In this document: piece by piece, positions 54,919 through 64,000 of the stretch
Layout of the letters: every line of letters begins with the position of its first letter
Position numbering within the stretch: position 1 is the stretch's first letter
DNA from: an uncultured Flavobacteriaceae bacterium
GTDB lineage: Bacteria; Bacteroidota; Bacteroidia; Flavobacteriales; Flavobacteriaceae
Assembly (NCBI GenBank): GCA_947500575.1
Contig: CANMSI010000002.1
Coordinates: 620,001 to 684,000 of the forward strand
Length of the DNA: 64,000 nucleotides
Reading direction: 5' to 3'
The notes under the pieces: generated by a model
What the model saw: only the letters and a program-made list of their open reading frames with translations
Databases searched by the model: none
Told to the model about the DNA's origin: nothing
Translations under genes and position numbers: made by a program

Positions 54919-55380
54919 CTATATTTCTATCACCGTTGTTCGCTTTACCTCACTGATAACAAAAGAACTCTGTGTACTTCCAATGTGATTAATAGCCGTT
55001 AGCTTCGTCACCATAAAATCGCGATAAGCTTCCATATCACTTACATAAATTTTTAAAATATAATCGTAATCACCACTAATGTGGTAGCACTCTACCACTT
55101 CTTGTAATTTTTGAACTTCCTTTTCAAACTGGAGTACAAATGCTTTCATATGTTGTATGAGTTTCACATGACAAAAAGCTACAAATCCCCTATCAATTTT
55201 TTGAGGATCCACCAGCGCCACATAACCTGTTATAACCCCTGTTTTCTCTAAACGCTTAATACGTTCATATACAGCAGTGATAGAAAGGTTTAATTGATTT
55301 GCATATTCCTTGGTGGTCATTTTACTATTATTTTGTAAAAGACCCAAAAGCTGACGATCTGTAGCATCAAATTGCATCAT
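54919..55380 (-). CDS. Lrp/AsnC-family transcriptional regulator
   Basis: The 153-residue protein has an N-terminal helix-turn-helix (DATDRQLLGLLQNNSKMTTKEYANQLNLS, shown by DATDRQLL and EYANQLNLS) and the C-terminal RAM domain with CYHISGDYDYILKIYV. Such regulators bind amino acids through RAM and form octamers. It diverges from the PLP lyase gene across 153 bases, so it most likely controls that gene and itself. The effector amino acid could be methionine or another substrate of the lyase. Confidence 0.92.
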   Translation of the reverse strand: MMQFDATDRQLLGLLQNNSKMTTKEYANQLNLSITAVYERIKRLEKTGVITGYVALVDPQKIDRGFVAFCHVKLIQHMKAFVLQFEKEVQKLQEVVECYHISGDYDYILKIYVSDMEAYRDFMVTKLTAINHIGSTQSSFVISEVKRTTVIEI

Positions 55381-55533
55381 GATATATTTTCTTTAAAAAA
55401 ACGAATTCAAGACAAGATACTTTAATATTTTCTATTAAATTAACAATATATAGTTTTATTTACTATTTATTGTTCAATCAATTGACTAACATTCTATCAT
55501 TCATTATTTTTAAAGAATAAATGATTTTTAGAT

Positions 55534-56754
55534 ATGGATTACAAAGCATCAGATCGCATACAAGATTTACAGTATTTTGGAGAATTTGGAGGAGTAAACC
55601 CTTCTATTTCAGATTCTTCCACCTACACTTTCCTATCCGCCAAAACCATGTTCGACACCTTTGAGGGCAATACGGAAGGATGTTATCTATATACGCGCCA
55701 CTCCTCTCCTTCCAATCTTTATCTTGGTGAGGCACTGGCTGCTTTAGAAGGCACCGAAAGTGCTAATGTCTATGCTAGTGGTATGGGCGCTATTACCTCC
55801 GTAATTTTTCAATTATGCGATGCCCAAGATCATATAGTAAGTAGTAGAACTATTTACGGTGGCACCTATGCCTTTATGAAAAACTTTTTAAAGAAGTTCA
55901 CCATTGAAACTTCCTTTGTAGATATGACCAATTTGGATGCAGTAGAACAGGCCATTACTCCTCAAACTAAAATGATTTACTGCGAAGCAATTAGTAACCC
56001 CCTATTAGAAGTTGCTAATATCAAAGCGCTTTCTACATTGGCAAAAAAGCACGGTATTCCTCTGGTAGTGGATAATACTTTTTCTCCATTATCCATTGCG
56101 CCTGCCCAATTAGGTGCAGATATTGTAATTCATAGTCTGACCAAATTTATAAACGGAAGCAGCGATTGTGTTGCGGGTGTCGTATGCGGTACAACCGAAT
56201 TTTGTTTAAGCCTTAAGGATGTAAATCATGGAGCAGGAATGTTACTTGGTAGCACATTAGATGGTTTACGGGCGGCATCGATTTTAAAAAACCTAAGAAC
56301 TCTTCATATCCGAATGAAAAAACACAGTGAAAATGCCTTGTTTTTAGCAGAGAAATTTGAAGATGATGGTCTAAAAGTAGTCTATCCAGGGCTTAGCTCT
56401 CATCCTGGGTTTGAAGTAATGCAACAACAAATGCATCCAAAATACGGTTTTGGTGGTATTATGACATTGGATGTAGGCTCTTTAGAAAAAGCCAATCTCT
56501 TAATGGAAATGATGCAACAAAAAAACCTTGGATACCTAGCTGTGAGTCTTGGATTCTACAAAACCTTGTTCAGTGCTCCTGGAACTTCCACCTCTTCGGA
56601 GATTCCATTGGAAGAACAAGAAGCTATGGGTTTATCTGATGGGCTCATCCGATTCTCCATTGGCCTGGACGACGATATAAATCGCACTTATGAAATAATG
56701 AAAAGCTGTATGAATGAGCTTGGTATTTTAAATAAAAAACAACTGGCAGAATAA
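55534..56754 (+). CDS. methionine gamma-lyase-like Cys/Met-metabolism PLP enzyme
   Basis: The 406-residue protein is of the Cys/Met-metabolism PLP family: YTRHSSPSNLYLGEALAALEG, ANVYASGMGAI for the phosphate, VVDNTFSPLSIAPAQLGADIV, and the PLP Lys K204 in HSLTKFINGSSD. The C-terminus has SLGFYKTLFSAPGTSTSSEIP. It probably eliminates a sulfur group from methionine or homocysteine and makes 2-oxobutyrate. Cystathionine lyase or O-acetylhomoserine sulfhydrylase activity cannot be excluded. It faces an Lrp regulator and is followed by an NhaC transporter. Confidence 0.85.
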   Translation: MDYKASDRIQDLQYFGEFGGVNPSISDSSTYTFLSAKTMFDTFEGNTEGCYLYTRHSSPSNLYLGEALAALEGTESANVYASGMGAITSVIFQLCDAQDHIVSSRTIYGGTYAFMKNFLKKFTIETSFVDMTNLDAVEQAITPQTKMIYCEAISNPLLEVANIKALSTLAKKHGIPLVVDNTFSPLSIAPAQLGADIVIHSLTKFINGSSDCVAGVVCGTTEFCLSLKDVNHGAGMLLGSTLDGLRAASILKNLRTLHIRMKKHSENALFLAEKFEDDGLKVVYPGLSSHPGFEVMQQQMHPKYGFGGIMTLDVGSLEKANLLMEMMQQKNLGYLAVSLGFYKTLFSAPGTSTSSEIPLEEQEAMGLSDGLIRFSIGLDDDINRTYEIMKSCMNELGILNKKQLAE

Positions 56755-56817
56755 AAGCTCGCTTGCACATCCGTTTCCAAAATCGTAATATTACGAGAAA
56801 AGAAACTCAAACCACCT

Positions 56818-58293
56818 ATGCAAAGCAACGACATAAATCCAATGGGGCCAGAAAACGAACACATTGCTGAAAATCCGGCATTGAATATCTGGGCTGCCTT
56901 AGTTCCCGTTTTTCTCCTCATGATTATGCTCGCTTACAACATTTTTTTCGCAGATGGTGAGCTTATGGGCGAATATTCCAATCAATACATTTTACTAATT
57001 GCAGGAGGAATTGCTGCAATTGTTGGTTTTATTTATAAGGTAACTATTCAAACAATGGCAGCTGAGATATGGGAAAACCTTAAAAGTGTAGCCATCCCAA
57101 TTATGATTCTATTTTTTGTTGGAGCATTGGCAGGTACATGGTTAGTAAGTGGTATTATCCCTGCAATGGTCTATTACGGCTTGCAAGTTCTAAATCCCAC
57201 AATTTTCCTGCCGGCATCTGTTATTATTGCTGCCATCATATCTATTGCAACAGGAAGTTCATGGACAACATCAGCTACCGTTGGTATTGCACTAGTAGGA
57301 ATTGGAGCCGCATTGGGAATTCCCTCAGGAATGATCGCCGGAGCTGTGATATCTGGTGCTTACTTCGGTGATAAAATGTCGCCCTTGAGCGATACCACCA
57401 ATTTAGCGCCTGCCATGGCGGGTACTGATTTATTTACACATATTAGATATATGTCGCTTACAACCATTCCATCCATTTTAATAACCTTGGTGGTTTTTGT
57501 AATTATTAGTTTAAATATTGATACCACGGGAACGGCAGATATTAGCAATCTACTAAATACAATAGACAATACCTTTCATATTACACCCTATTTATTTATT
57601 GTTCCTTTAACGGTAATAGCACTCATACTTTTAAAAACAAAACCCCTAATTGCGCTAGGCGCTGGGATTGCAATGGCAGTTGTTTTCGCTTTAATTTTTC
57701 AGTCTGAAGTGCTAACAGAAATCACAGAAACAAGTACTTCTACCTTATTGAATGCCATTTTTACAGATACTGCTATTGTAACGGAAAATGAGGCTCTTAA
57801 TGAACTCTTTAGTTCGGGTGGAATGAAAGGAATGCTCTGGACCATTTTTTTAATTACTTGCGCCATGGTCTTTGGAGGTATTATGGATGGTATAGGTGCT
57901 TTGGCTAAAATAACAAAGGTCTTGCTTTCCTTTGCAACTACTGTATTTGGCCTATTTACAACAACTGTAATTAGTTGTCTAGGATTAAATACCATTGCCA
58001 GTGATCAATATTTAGCGATTGTCATTCCTGGAAAAATGTTTAAGAAAGCCTACGAAGACAAAGGATTAGCGCCAGAAAATTTGAGTAGAACACTAGAAGA
58101 TTCTGGTACCGTTACTTCTGTTCTTATTCCTTGGAATACTTGTGGTGCATATCAATCCCAGGTACTAGGTGTTGGCGTAGGTGAATACTTTCTGTATGCA
58201 ATTTTCAATTGGCTAAGCCCTTTTACAACCTTACTTTTCGCCGCTTTTAAAATAAAAATAAGACAGCTCAATACTTCTAAAAAGACGAACTAA
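56818..58293 (+). CDS. nhaC: Na+/H+ antiporter NhaC family
   Basis: The 491-residue protein has some 12 membrane segments and the NhaC-typical ATGSSWTTSATVGIALVGIG and SGAYFGDKMSPLSDTTNLAPA motifs, with TVTSVLIPWNTCGAYQ near the end. NhaC-type proteins exchange Na+ for H+, and some carry amino acids or malate/lactate instead. It lies 63 bases after the PLP lyase gene on the same strand, so a role in moving the lyase substrate or product is possible. I keep the family call. Confidence 0.87.
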   Translation: MQSNDINPMGPENEHIAENPALNIWAALVPVFLLMIMLAYNIFFADGELMGEYSNQYILLIAGGIAAIVGFIYKVTIQTMAAEIWENLKSVAIPIMILFFVGALAGTWLVSGIIPAMVYYGLQVLNPTIFLPASVIIAAIISIATGSSWTTSATVGIALVGIGAALGIPSGMIAGAVISGAYFGDKMSPLSDTTNLAPAMAGTDLFTHIRYMSLTTIPSILITLVVFVIISLNIDTTGTADISNLLNTIDNTFHITPYLFIVPLTVIALILLKTKPLIALGAGIAMAVVFALIFQSEVLTEITETSTSTLLNAIFTDTAIVTENEALNELFSSGGMKGMLWTIFLITCAMVFGGIMDGIGALAKITKVLLSFATTVFGLFTTTVISCLGLNTIASDQYLAIVIPGKMFKKAYEDKGLAPENLSRTLEDSGTVTSVLIPWNTCGAYQSQVLGVGVGEYFLYAIFNWLSPFTTLLFAAFKIKIRQLNTSKKTN

Positions 58294-58399
58294 TAAGTAA
58301 TATGCTTTTAAGCTATATGGGAAGTAGATTTTTCTATAGTTATCTTTAAATATCGCGTATATATTTTTTAATTTCGCATGGAACTTAAAAAACACAACT

Positions 58400-58906
58400 A
58401 TGGCTACAGTAACGCTTCACGGAAATCCAATTAATACCCTTGGCACATTACCAGCAAGTGGAAGCACTGCAAAGGATTTTAGTCTTACCAAAGGAGATTT
58501 ATCAATGACTTCTTTGGAAGATTATAAAGGAAAAAAGCTTGTACTCAACATATTTCCAAGTATTGATACAGGTACCTGCGCTCAATCTGTTCGCCAATTT
58601 AATACAGAAGCAGCAGAACTAGAAAATACAGTAGTATTATGTATTTCTAAAGATTTACCATTTGCTCAAGCTCGTTTTTGTGGTGCAGAAGGCATTAAAA
58701 ATGTAGAAATGTTGTCGGATTTTAGAGATGGGAATTTTGGAAAATCTTATGAAGTATCATTTACAGATGGGCCTTTAGCGCCATTGCATTCTCGCGCTGT
58801 GGTGGTTCTGAACGAAAATGGTACCGTACTCTACTCCGAACAAGTATCAGAAATTGTTGATGAACCCAATTACAAAGCAGCTTTAGAAGCATTAATGGAT
58901 GCCTAA
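58400..58906 (+). CDS. tpx: thiol peroxidase (Tpx)
   Basis: The 168-residue peroxiredoxin has [21 protein letters not shown] with the peroxidatic Cys C60 (trimmed: [12 protein letters not shown]) and the resolving Cys C94 in ARFCGAEG, the atypical 2-Cys arrangement of Tpx. It removes H2O2 and organic hydroperoxides using thioredoxin. The gene overlaps dgkA by 8 bases. It starts the plus-strand run that leads to lptF. Confidence 0.95.
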   Translation: MATVTLHGNPINTLGTLPASGSTAKDFSLTKGDLSMTSLEDYKGKKLVLNIFPSIDTGTCAQSVRQFNTEAAELENTVVLCISKDLPFAQARFCGAEGIKNVEMLSDFRDGNFGKSYEVSFTDGPLAPLHSRAVVVLNENGTVLYSEQVSEIVDEPNYKAALEALMDA

Positions 58907-59264
58907 AGAAAGTTTTTTTGTCAATAGAATAAAGAGTGTAGGCTATGCCCTTAGAGGTGCCTTATTACTTATTCGAACAGAAGCAAGTATTAAAATCCAG
59001 GTGTTTATTGCGTTGGTAGTAACAGCAGCTGGGTTTTATTACGAAATTTCAGCCACTGAATGGATTCTACAAATCTTCGCCATTGCTTTGGTAATAGGTA
59101 TTGAAGCCATGAATACAGTAGCGGAAAAAATCGCCGACTATATACAACCAGAATTTGATAAAAAAATAGGATTTATTAAAGATATTTCTGCTGGGGCGGT
59201 TATGCTAGTGTCGATTGCAGCTGCCATCATTGGCTTCATTATATATATTCCTAAAATTTTTTAA
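58899..59264 (+). CDS. dgkA: diacylglycerol kinase family protein (DgkA-like)
   Basis: The 121-residue protein has three membrane segments and the DgkA-type signature [20 protein letters not shown] with conserved Glu and Asn, and a later [14 protein letters not shown]. Members phosphorylate diacylglycerol or undecaprenol in the inner membrane. The latter is common outside Proteobacteria. The start overlaps the tpx end by 8 bases, so translation is coupled. This is the core of a conserved tpx-dgk-ftsK run. Confidence 0.87.
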   Translation: MPKESFFVNRIKSVGYALRGALLLIRTEASIKIQVFIALVVTAAGFYYEISATEWILQIFAIALVIGIEAMNTVAEKIADYIQPEFDKKIGFIKDISAGAVMLVSIAAAIIGFIIYIPKIF

Positions 59265-59291
59265 ACTCTGAAAGGGGGGCAGCTTCGTCTG

Positions 59292-59299
59292 TAAATTTG
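59292..59299 (+). promoter_or_regulatory. candidate -7 element of ftsK (TAAATTTG)
   Basis: An exact TAnnTTTG match 30 bases upstream of the ftsK ATG. No canonical TTG at -33 (CTG at 21 bases). It suggests that ftsK can be made apart from tpx-dgkA. Confidence 0.4.
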
Positions 59300-59328
59300 T
59301 ATTTTAGCCCAACAGAACTATCAATTTC

Positions 59329-61689
59329 ATGGCAAAAAAAAGGAAAAAAGCTACCCCAAAATCTGCAAAAAAGCGGTTTTCTTTAAGCATATCAAAACAA
59401 AATAAAATTATTTTAGGAAGTCTGTTAATACTTCTTAGCATCGCATTATTCTTTTCTTTTATCTCCTTTTATTTCACTTGGAGAGCAGACCAGAGTTTAC
59501 TTACAGAATTTGCCAATCGCAATGAAGAGGCTAAAAATTTACTGAAAAAATTTGGAGCCTCTGTAGGTTATTTGTTCGTTTACAAAGGTTTTGGAGTGGC
59601 CTCCCTTATTTTTTCTGGATTGGTAGCTATTACCGGACTCTACCTCTTTCTTAGCTTACCGCTAAAAGGACTCCTTAAAAAGTGGATTTGGGGTTTTGTT
59701 TTCATCATCTGGATTGCTATTGCTTTGGGCTTTTTCGCTTATCAGCAACCCTTATTGGGTGGTTTAGTTGGGTATGAAATTGCAGACTTCTTAGAAGACT
59801 ATACAGGGAAGGTAGGGATTATATTGATATTGCTTTTTGGATTAATCTTCATTCTTGTACGACTCTTTAAATTTAGTCCAGATGAGTTTGCTAGTTACTT
59901 TAACAGAAAGGGGAAAGCCATCGCTTCTGAATTTAAACCTGCCGTTGCAACCGAAAAGCAAAGCATAACCCTTGATTTAAAAGAGGAGGCACCTATATCT
60001 GTAGACACCTATACACATAAAAAAGACATTCCATCCCTAGCACCAGAACCCCCAAAGGAAATGGAAATAAAAATTCCAGAGCCAGAGCCAGAAGAGCAGA
60101 TTTCCATGGAAGTAAAAGAGGTTACCGAGGAAAAGGAAGAAAAAGATAATATCGCAGACAAATTGGTATCAGACTTTGGTGAATTTGATCCCACTCTAGA
60201 ACTGGGAAAATATAAATTTCCACCAATTGACTTATTAGATAATCATGGCGCTTCTGGTGGCATCACCATTAACCAAGAGGAGCTAGAAGAGAATAAGAAT
60301 AAAATTGTAGAAACGCTAAAGAACTACAAAATTGGTATTGCTCAGATCAAAGCGACCATTGGGCCTACGGTAACTTTATATGAAATTGTTCCAGACGCAG
60401 GTGTTAGAATCTCTAAAATTAAAAACCTAGAAGATGACATTGCCCTTTCACTAGCTGCTTTAGGCATTAGAATTATTGCGCCTATTCCTGGTAAAGGAAC
60501 CATCGGTATAGAGGTTCCTAATAAAAATGCGACCATTGTTTCTATGCGATCGGTGATAGCAGCCACCAAATTTCAAAAAGCAGAAATGGAATTGCCTATT
60601 GCTTTTGGGAAAACCATTAGCAATGAGACCTTTGTAGTAGATTTGGCTAAAATGCCTCATATGTTAATGGCAGGAGCTACTGGGCAAGGAAAATCAGTAG
60701 GCTTAAATGCAGTGCTTACCTCCCTTTTGTACAAAAAACATCCGGCTGAAGTCAAATTTGTTCTAATAGATCCAAAAAAGGTAGAGCTTACACTTTACAA
60801 TAAAATAGAACGCCATTTCCTAGCAAAATTGCCAGATTCTGAAGATGCTATTATTACGGACAATACCAAAGTGATTCATACATTGAACTCTTTGTGTATT
60901 GAAATGGATAATCGTTATGAGTTATTGAAACTTGCGATGGTGCGTAATATCAAAGAATACAATGTGAAATTTAAAAGTAGAAAACTGAACCCAAATGATG
61001 GGCATATGTTTCTTCCTTACATTGTCTTGGTAATAGATGAATTTGCAGACCTTATTATGACTGCTGGAAAAGAGGTGGAAACTCCAATAGCCCGTTTGGC
61101 GCAACTAGCCAGAGCTATAGGGATCCATTTAATTATTGCTACCCAAAGACCTTCCGTAAATGTAATTACTGGAATTATTAAAGCCAACTTCCCTGCTCGT
61201 ATTGCCTTTAGAGTAACCTCTAAAATAGATTCTAGGACCATTTTAGATGCTCAAGGCGCAGATCAACTCATTGGTAGAGGGGATATGCTGTTTACCCAAG
61301 GGAATGATGTGACCCGTTTGCAATGTGCTTTTGTAGACACCCCAGAAGTAGATAAAATCACCTCTTATATAGGATCGCAAAGAGCTTATCCAGAAGCACA
61401 TTTATTGCCAGAATATGTAGGCGAAGAGTCTGGCACAAGTATTGATTATAATATATCGGAACGAGATGCCATGTTTAGAGATGCCGCAGAAGTTATTGTA
61501 ACCGCACAGCAAGGTTCAGCTTCTCTAATACAGCGGAAGTTAAAGCTAGGATACAATCGTGCCGGCAGAATTATCGATCAGTTGGAAGCAGCTGGTATTG
61601 TTGGTTCTTTTGAGGGCAGCAAGGCTAGACAGGTGTTGGTACCAGATTTATATGCATTGGAACAATTATTAAACAACGAAAAAAAATAA
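59329..61689 (+). CDS. ftsK: DNA translocase FtsK
   Basis: The 786-residue protein has four membrane segments in residues 1-190 and a variable Glu/Pro-rich linker (about 200-290). The motor domain has Walker A GATGQGKS near residue 449 and Walker B YIVLVIDEFADLI. The C-terminal winged-helix gamma domain (ERDAMFRDAAEVIVTAQQGS and LKLGYNRAGRIIDQLEAAGI) reads polar DNA signals. FtsK coordinates septum formation with chromosome dimer resolution. The length is usual for Bacteroidota, with a short linker. Confidence 0.95.
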   Translation: MAKKRKKATPKSAKKRFSLSISKQNKIILGSLLILLSIALFFSFISFYFTWRADQSLLTEFANRNEEAKNLLKKFGASVGYLFVYKGFGVASLIFSGLVAITGLYLFLSLPLKGLLKKWIWGFVFIIWIAIALGFFAYQQPLLGGLVGYEIADFLEDYTGKVGIILILLFGLIFILVRLFKFSPDEFASYFNRKGKAIASEFKPAVATEKQSITLDLKEEAPISVDTYTHKKDIPSLAPEPPKEMEIKIPEPEPEEQISMEVKEVTEEKEEKDNIADKLVSDFGEFDPTLELGKYKFPPIDLLDNHGASGGITINQEELEENKNKIVETLKNYKIGIAQIKATIGPTVTLYEIVPDAGVRISKIKNLEDDIALSLAALGIRIIAPIPGKGTIGIEVPNKNATIVSMRSVIAATKFQKAEMELPIAFGKTISNETFVVDLAKMPHMLMAGATGQGKSVGLNAVLTSLLYKKHPAEVKFVLIDPKKVELTLYNKIERHFLAKLPDSEDAIITDNTKVIHTLNSLCIEMDNRYELLKLAMVRNIKEYNVKFKSRKLNPNDGHMFLPYIVLVIDEFADLIMTAGKEVETPIARLAQLARAIGIHLIIATQRPSVNVITGIIKANFPARIAFRVTSKIDSRTILDAQGADQLIGRGDMLFTQGNDVTRLQCAFVDTPEVDKITSYIGSQRAYPEAHLLPEYVGEESGTSIDYNISERDAMFRDAAEVIVTAQQGSASLIQRKLKLGYNRAGRIIDQLEAAGIVGSFEGSKARQVLVPDLYALEQLLNNEKK

Positions 61690-61699
61690 AACAAATACC

Positions 61700-62341
61700 A
61701 TGAAAAGATTAGTAGTAATTGCATTGCTTTTTAGTGCCTCCTTAGGGTTTTCTCAAAATTCCTCTAAGGCAAAAGCCTTGTTAGATGAGGTATATGGCAA
61801 AGTAACTAGTTACGACAATATTTACGTTGACTTCAAATATGTGCTTAACAATGCCGAAGCAAATATTAACCAAGAGACTAGAGGTGATGTTACAATGCAG
61901 GGCGATAAGTACCTTTTTAACTACCTTGGTGCGCAGCAACTTTATGATGGAAAAAAAGTATATACCATAGATCCGGAAAATGAAGAAGTAACCATAGAAA
62001 ATAAGTCTGAAGAAGACAATACCATCACCCCATCCAAAATGCTTACTTTTTACAAACAGGGGCATAATTATGAATGGGATATTCTTCAGAATATTCAGGG
62101 AAGAAAAGTGCAATTCGTAAAATTAATTCCTATTGATACAAATTCAGAAATTAAGTCCATCTTACTTGGTATAGACATAGAAACAAAACATATTTTTAAG
62201 CTAATAGAGACTGGTAAAAATGGTACACAAACTACCATTACTGTTAATTCTTTTAAAACAGATCAGCCATTATCAAAAACCTTATTTACCTTTGATGAGA
62301 GTAAGTACAAGAATGACGGGTACTACATCATAAGAAGTTAA
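61700..62341 (+). CDS. lolA: outer-membrane lipoprotein carrier LolA
   Basis: The 213-residue protein has a signal peptide (MKRLVVIALLFSASLGFSQ) and the LolA fold: VTSYDNIYVDFKY, then RGDVTMQGDKYLFNYLG, YDGKKVYTIDPENEEVTIE and TVNSFKTDQPLSKTLFTFD. It carries lipoproteins from the inner to the outer membrane in the periplasm. The neighbour ftsK is 10 bases upstream and lptF starts 4 bases after its stop, an arrangement frequent in Flavobacteriia. Confidence 0.88.
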   Translation: MKRLVVIALLFSASLGFSQNSSKAKALLDEVYGKVTSYDNIYVDFKYVLNNAEANINQETRGDVTMQGDKYLFNYLGAQQLYDGKKVYTIDPENEEVTIENKSEEDNTITPSKMLTFYKQGHNYEWDILQNIQGRKVQFVKLIPIDTNSEIKSILLGIDIETKHIFKLIETGKNGTQTTITVNSFKTDQPLSKTLFTFDESKYKNDGYYIIRS

Positions 62342-62345
62342 GACT

Positions 62346-64000
62346 TTGAAACTATTAGACCGATATATATTATACCGTTTTCTATTTAATTTTTTCAGCT
62401 CGTTTGTAATACTGATGTTCATCTTCATATTTCAAGCGATCTGGCTTTTTATAGACGATTTAGCAGGAAAAGGACTCGACTTTGTTATCATTGGAAAGTT
62501 CCTTTTTTACTTAATGCCAAACGTTACAGAAAAAGTACTCCCCTTAACGGTCTTACTTTCCTCTATTCTCACCTTTGGAACTTTTGCAGAGAATTATGAG
62601 TTTGCGGCGATGAAAGCTTCGGGTATTTCGCTACAAAGAGCTATGAGAAGCCTCATTGTTTTTGTGATATTCCTTGGGGGTGTCACTTTCTTTTTTGCCA
62701 ATAATGTGATCCCTGCCTCTGAGCAAAAAACCTTCAACCTTCGAAGAAATATTGCCAAGGTAAAACCTGCTGTTGCCATTACGGAAGGTGTTTTTAGTGA
62801 TATGGAAGGTACTGGTATGAATATTAAAGTAGATAAGAAATATGGGGAGAACGACCGCTTCTTAGATAATGTAATTATTCATAGAAAGTCCGTTACCAAT
62901 ATTAATAATACAGTCATCAAAGCGCAAACCGGAGAACTTAGAAGTAGTGAAAGTTCGGACATTATACAACTGGTATTAAAAGATGGGCATTATTATGAAG
63001 ATGTGAGGTCCAAATCTAGCAAAGAGAAAAAGAAGAAACCCTTCGCAAAGATGCACTTTGAAACCTATACCATGAATATTGATATTTCTGAACTCAACAA
63101 CGTTGATTTAGAAGAAGACCGTGGTATAAGTACGGATAAAATGAAGAATATAAGTCGTTTATCTAAAGATATTGATTCTTTAAAAATAGAATATGGAAAT
63201 ATTGTAGGCGCATTTTCCAAAAATATAACGAATAGAATGGGGGCTTTTAGCCCCGTAATCCCTCAAGATACCATTACTATAGAGAACGAAGGTCCGCAAT
63301 TGGAAAATGGGCTTAAACCAGAAAACGCTGCCATAACAAATCCCGCTGCTGGGAATACACCACAAACCAATTTTCCAAAAAAGAAAGTAAGACCTACGGG
63401 GAATAGTATTATTGATTTATACCCAGAATGGCAGCAAACGCAGGTGATAAATTCCGCAAAAAATGCTACCACTAACATTCTTACTTCGGTAAAAGGAAAA
63501 CGAAATGAATTAGACAAACGATATAAAGTCTACAACCTTCATATTTTATCCCTACATCGTAAATATGCCTTAGCATTCTCTTGTATTATTCTGTTTTTCG
63601 TAGGAGCACCTTTAGGAGCTATTATCCGTAAAGGAGGACTTGGCTTGCCCATGGTAATTGCTATTGTATTGTTCTTAGTGTATTACTTTCTAGGGGTTTT
63701 TGCTGGCAACTATTCTAAGGAAGGGAATATTCATCCTATGCTAGGAGCCTGGATGTCTACACTAATTATGCTGCCCTTGGGAGTCTTCTTAACGAAGCGA
63801 GCAACAGAAGATAAGGGACTCATAACATTTGGTAGTATTGGGGACTTTTTTAGAAATAAATGGAGTAAGGATACAGAAGAAGAGGTCTTAACCTCTTTTC
63901 CAATTGATAAAAGTGGATCTGATTATAAATTATTAGAAGGCTATGCGGATGATAAAGTAATTGATATCATAAAAAATTATCGTCAGTATGATTACAATCA
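62346..64000 (+). CDS. lptF: LptF/LptG-family permease, 3' end outside window
   Basis: The frame runs from a TTG at 62346 to the right edge with no stop, giving at least 551 codons. The N-terminus LKLLDRYILYRFLFNFFSSF is the typical YjgP/YjgQ opening, with membrane segments after it. The large periplasmic domain is about residues 115-395, with Lys/Glu-rich stretches. Three further membrane segments follow (about 405-480), with SLHRKYALAFSCIILFFVGAPLGAIIRKGG (trimmed: SLHRKYALAFS and GAPLGAIIRKGG). LptF and LptG form the inner-membrane part of the LPS transporter with LptB. An extra cytoplasmic tail beyond residue 500 is typical for Bacteroidota. Confidence 0.88.
   Translation, partial: MKLLDRYILYRFLFNFFSSFVILMFIFIFQAIWLFIDDLAGKGLDFVIIGKFLFYLMPNVTEKVLPLTVLLSSILTFGTFAENYEFAAMKASGISLQRAMRSLIVFVIFLGGVTFFFANNVIPASEQKTFNLRRNIAKVKPAVAITEGVFSDMEGTGMNIKVDKKYGENDRFLDNVIIHRKSVTNINNTVIKAQTGELRSSESSDIIQLVLKDGHYYEDVRSKSSKEKKKKPFAKMHFETYTMNIDISELNNVDLEEDRGISTDKMKNISRLSKDIDSLKIEYGNIVGAFSKNITNRMGAFSPVIPQDTITIENEGPQLENGLKPENAAITNPAAGNTPQTNFPKKKVRPTGNSIIDLYPEWQQTQVINSAKNATTNILTSVKGKRNELDKRYKVYNLHILSLHRKYALAFSCIILFFVGAPLGAIIRKGGLGLPMVIAIVLFLVYYFLGVFAGNYSKEGNIHPMLGAWMSTLIMLPLGVFLTKRATEDKGLITFGSIGDFFRNKWSKDTEEEVLTSFPIDKSGSDYKLLEGYADDKVIDIIKNYRQYDYN

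Noticed and set aside
1-64000. CRISPR array, tRNA, rRNA or insertion sequence
   Set aside because: I looked for repeat-spacer patterns, cloverleaf-like sequences, rRNA signatures and transposase motifs and found none.

Overview
The window looks like a chromosomal piece of a Bacteroidota bacterium, most likely a (marine) member of the Flavobacteriaceae. The reasons are low GC content, weak or absent Shine-Dalgarno sequences, promoter-like TAnnTTTG elements, TssN and TssO proteins (markers of the Bacteroidota type VI secretion system, T6SS subtype iii), class II ketol-acid reductoisomerase, frequent TTG starts and many lipoproteins with a short lipobox. I saw no tRNA, rRNA, insertion sequence or CRISPR array.

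Region 1 (1-16.9 kb) is the right-hand part of a T6SS locus. It holds an NlpC/P60 hydrolase cut by the window edge, then tssG, tssN, tssK, tssO, tssH(clpV), tssE and tssF (baseplate, trans-envelope parts and recycling ATPase). After a short gap comes a cargo module: vgrG, an unknown 310-aa protein, a DUF4280 PAAR-like tip, a 937-aa protein that I propose as the effector, and a lipoprotein overlapping it by one base (TAATG) that I propose as its immunity protein. Sheath, tube and the other TssP/Q/R genes must lie left of the window. A DUF4138 (TraN-like) secreted protein faces this operon.

Region 2 (16.9-25.0 kb, minus strand) is the branched-chain amino acid operon ilvD-ilvB-methyltransferase-ilvN-ilvC, perhaps with gapN. 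Ahead of ilvD lies an unannotated attenuator: an 18-codon leader peptide rich in Ile and Val codons, an antiterminator segment overlapping its stop codon, and a strong hairpin with a T-run. A promoter-like sequence sits so close to the leader ATG that the leader mRNA may be leaderless.

Region 3 (25.1-39.4 kb) is mixed accessory content: a nitroreductase; a 5-oxoproline utilisation operon (Nramp-fold transporter, pxpA, pxpB, pxpC) whose transporter lacks the metal-binding motifs; DUF2891; a zinc-finger/DUF559-like nuclease candidate behind tandem operator-like repeats; small membrane proteins; YegP; a Tat-signal aminotransferase; and cell-surface lipoproteins, including a leucine-rich-repeat protein and an HExxH protein. 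A degenerate copy of the 3' end of yifB at 37.7 kb makes a direct repeat with the real end at 39.6 kb and brackets a 1.9-kb segment.

Region 4 (39.6-64 kb) is largely core: yifB/comM, penicillin acylase, DsbD, tilS, alpha/beta hydrolase, pabB, an FMN reductase, a DUF1624-like membrane protein, a CDGSH protein, DUF3179, lpd, an Lrp regulator divergent from a methionine-gamma-lyase-like gene, nhaC, and a tpx-dgk-ftsK-lolA-lptF run that leaves the window inside lptF.
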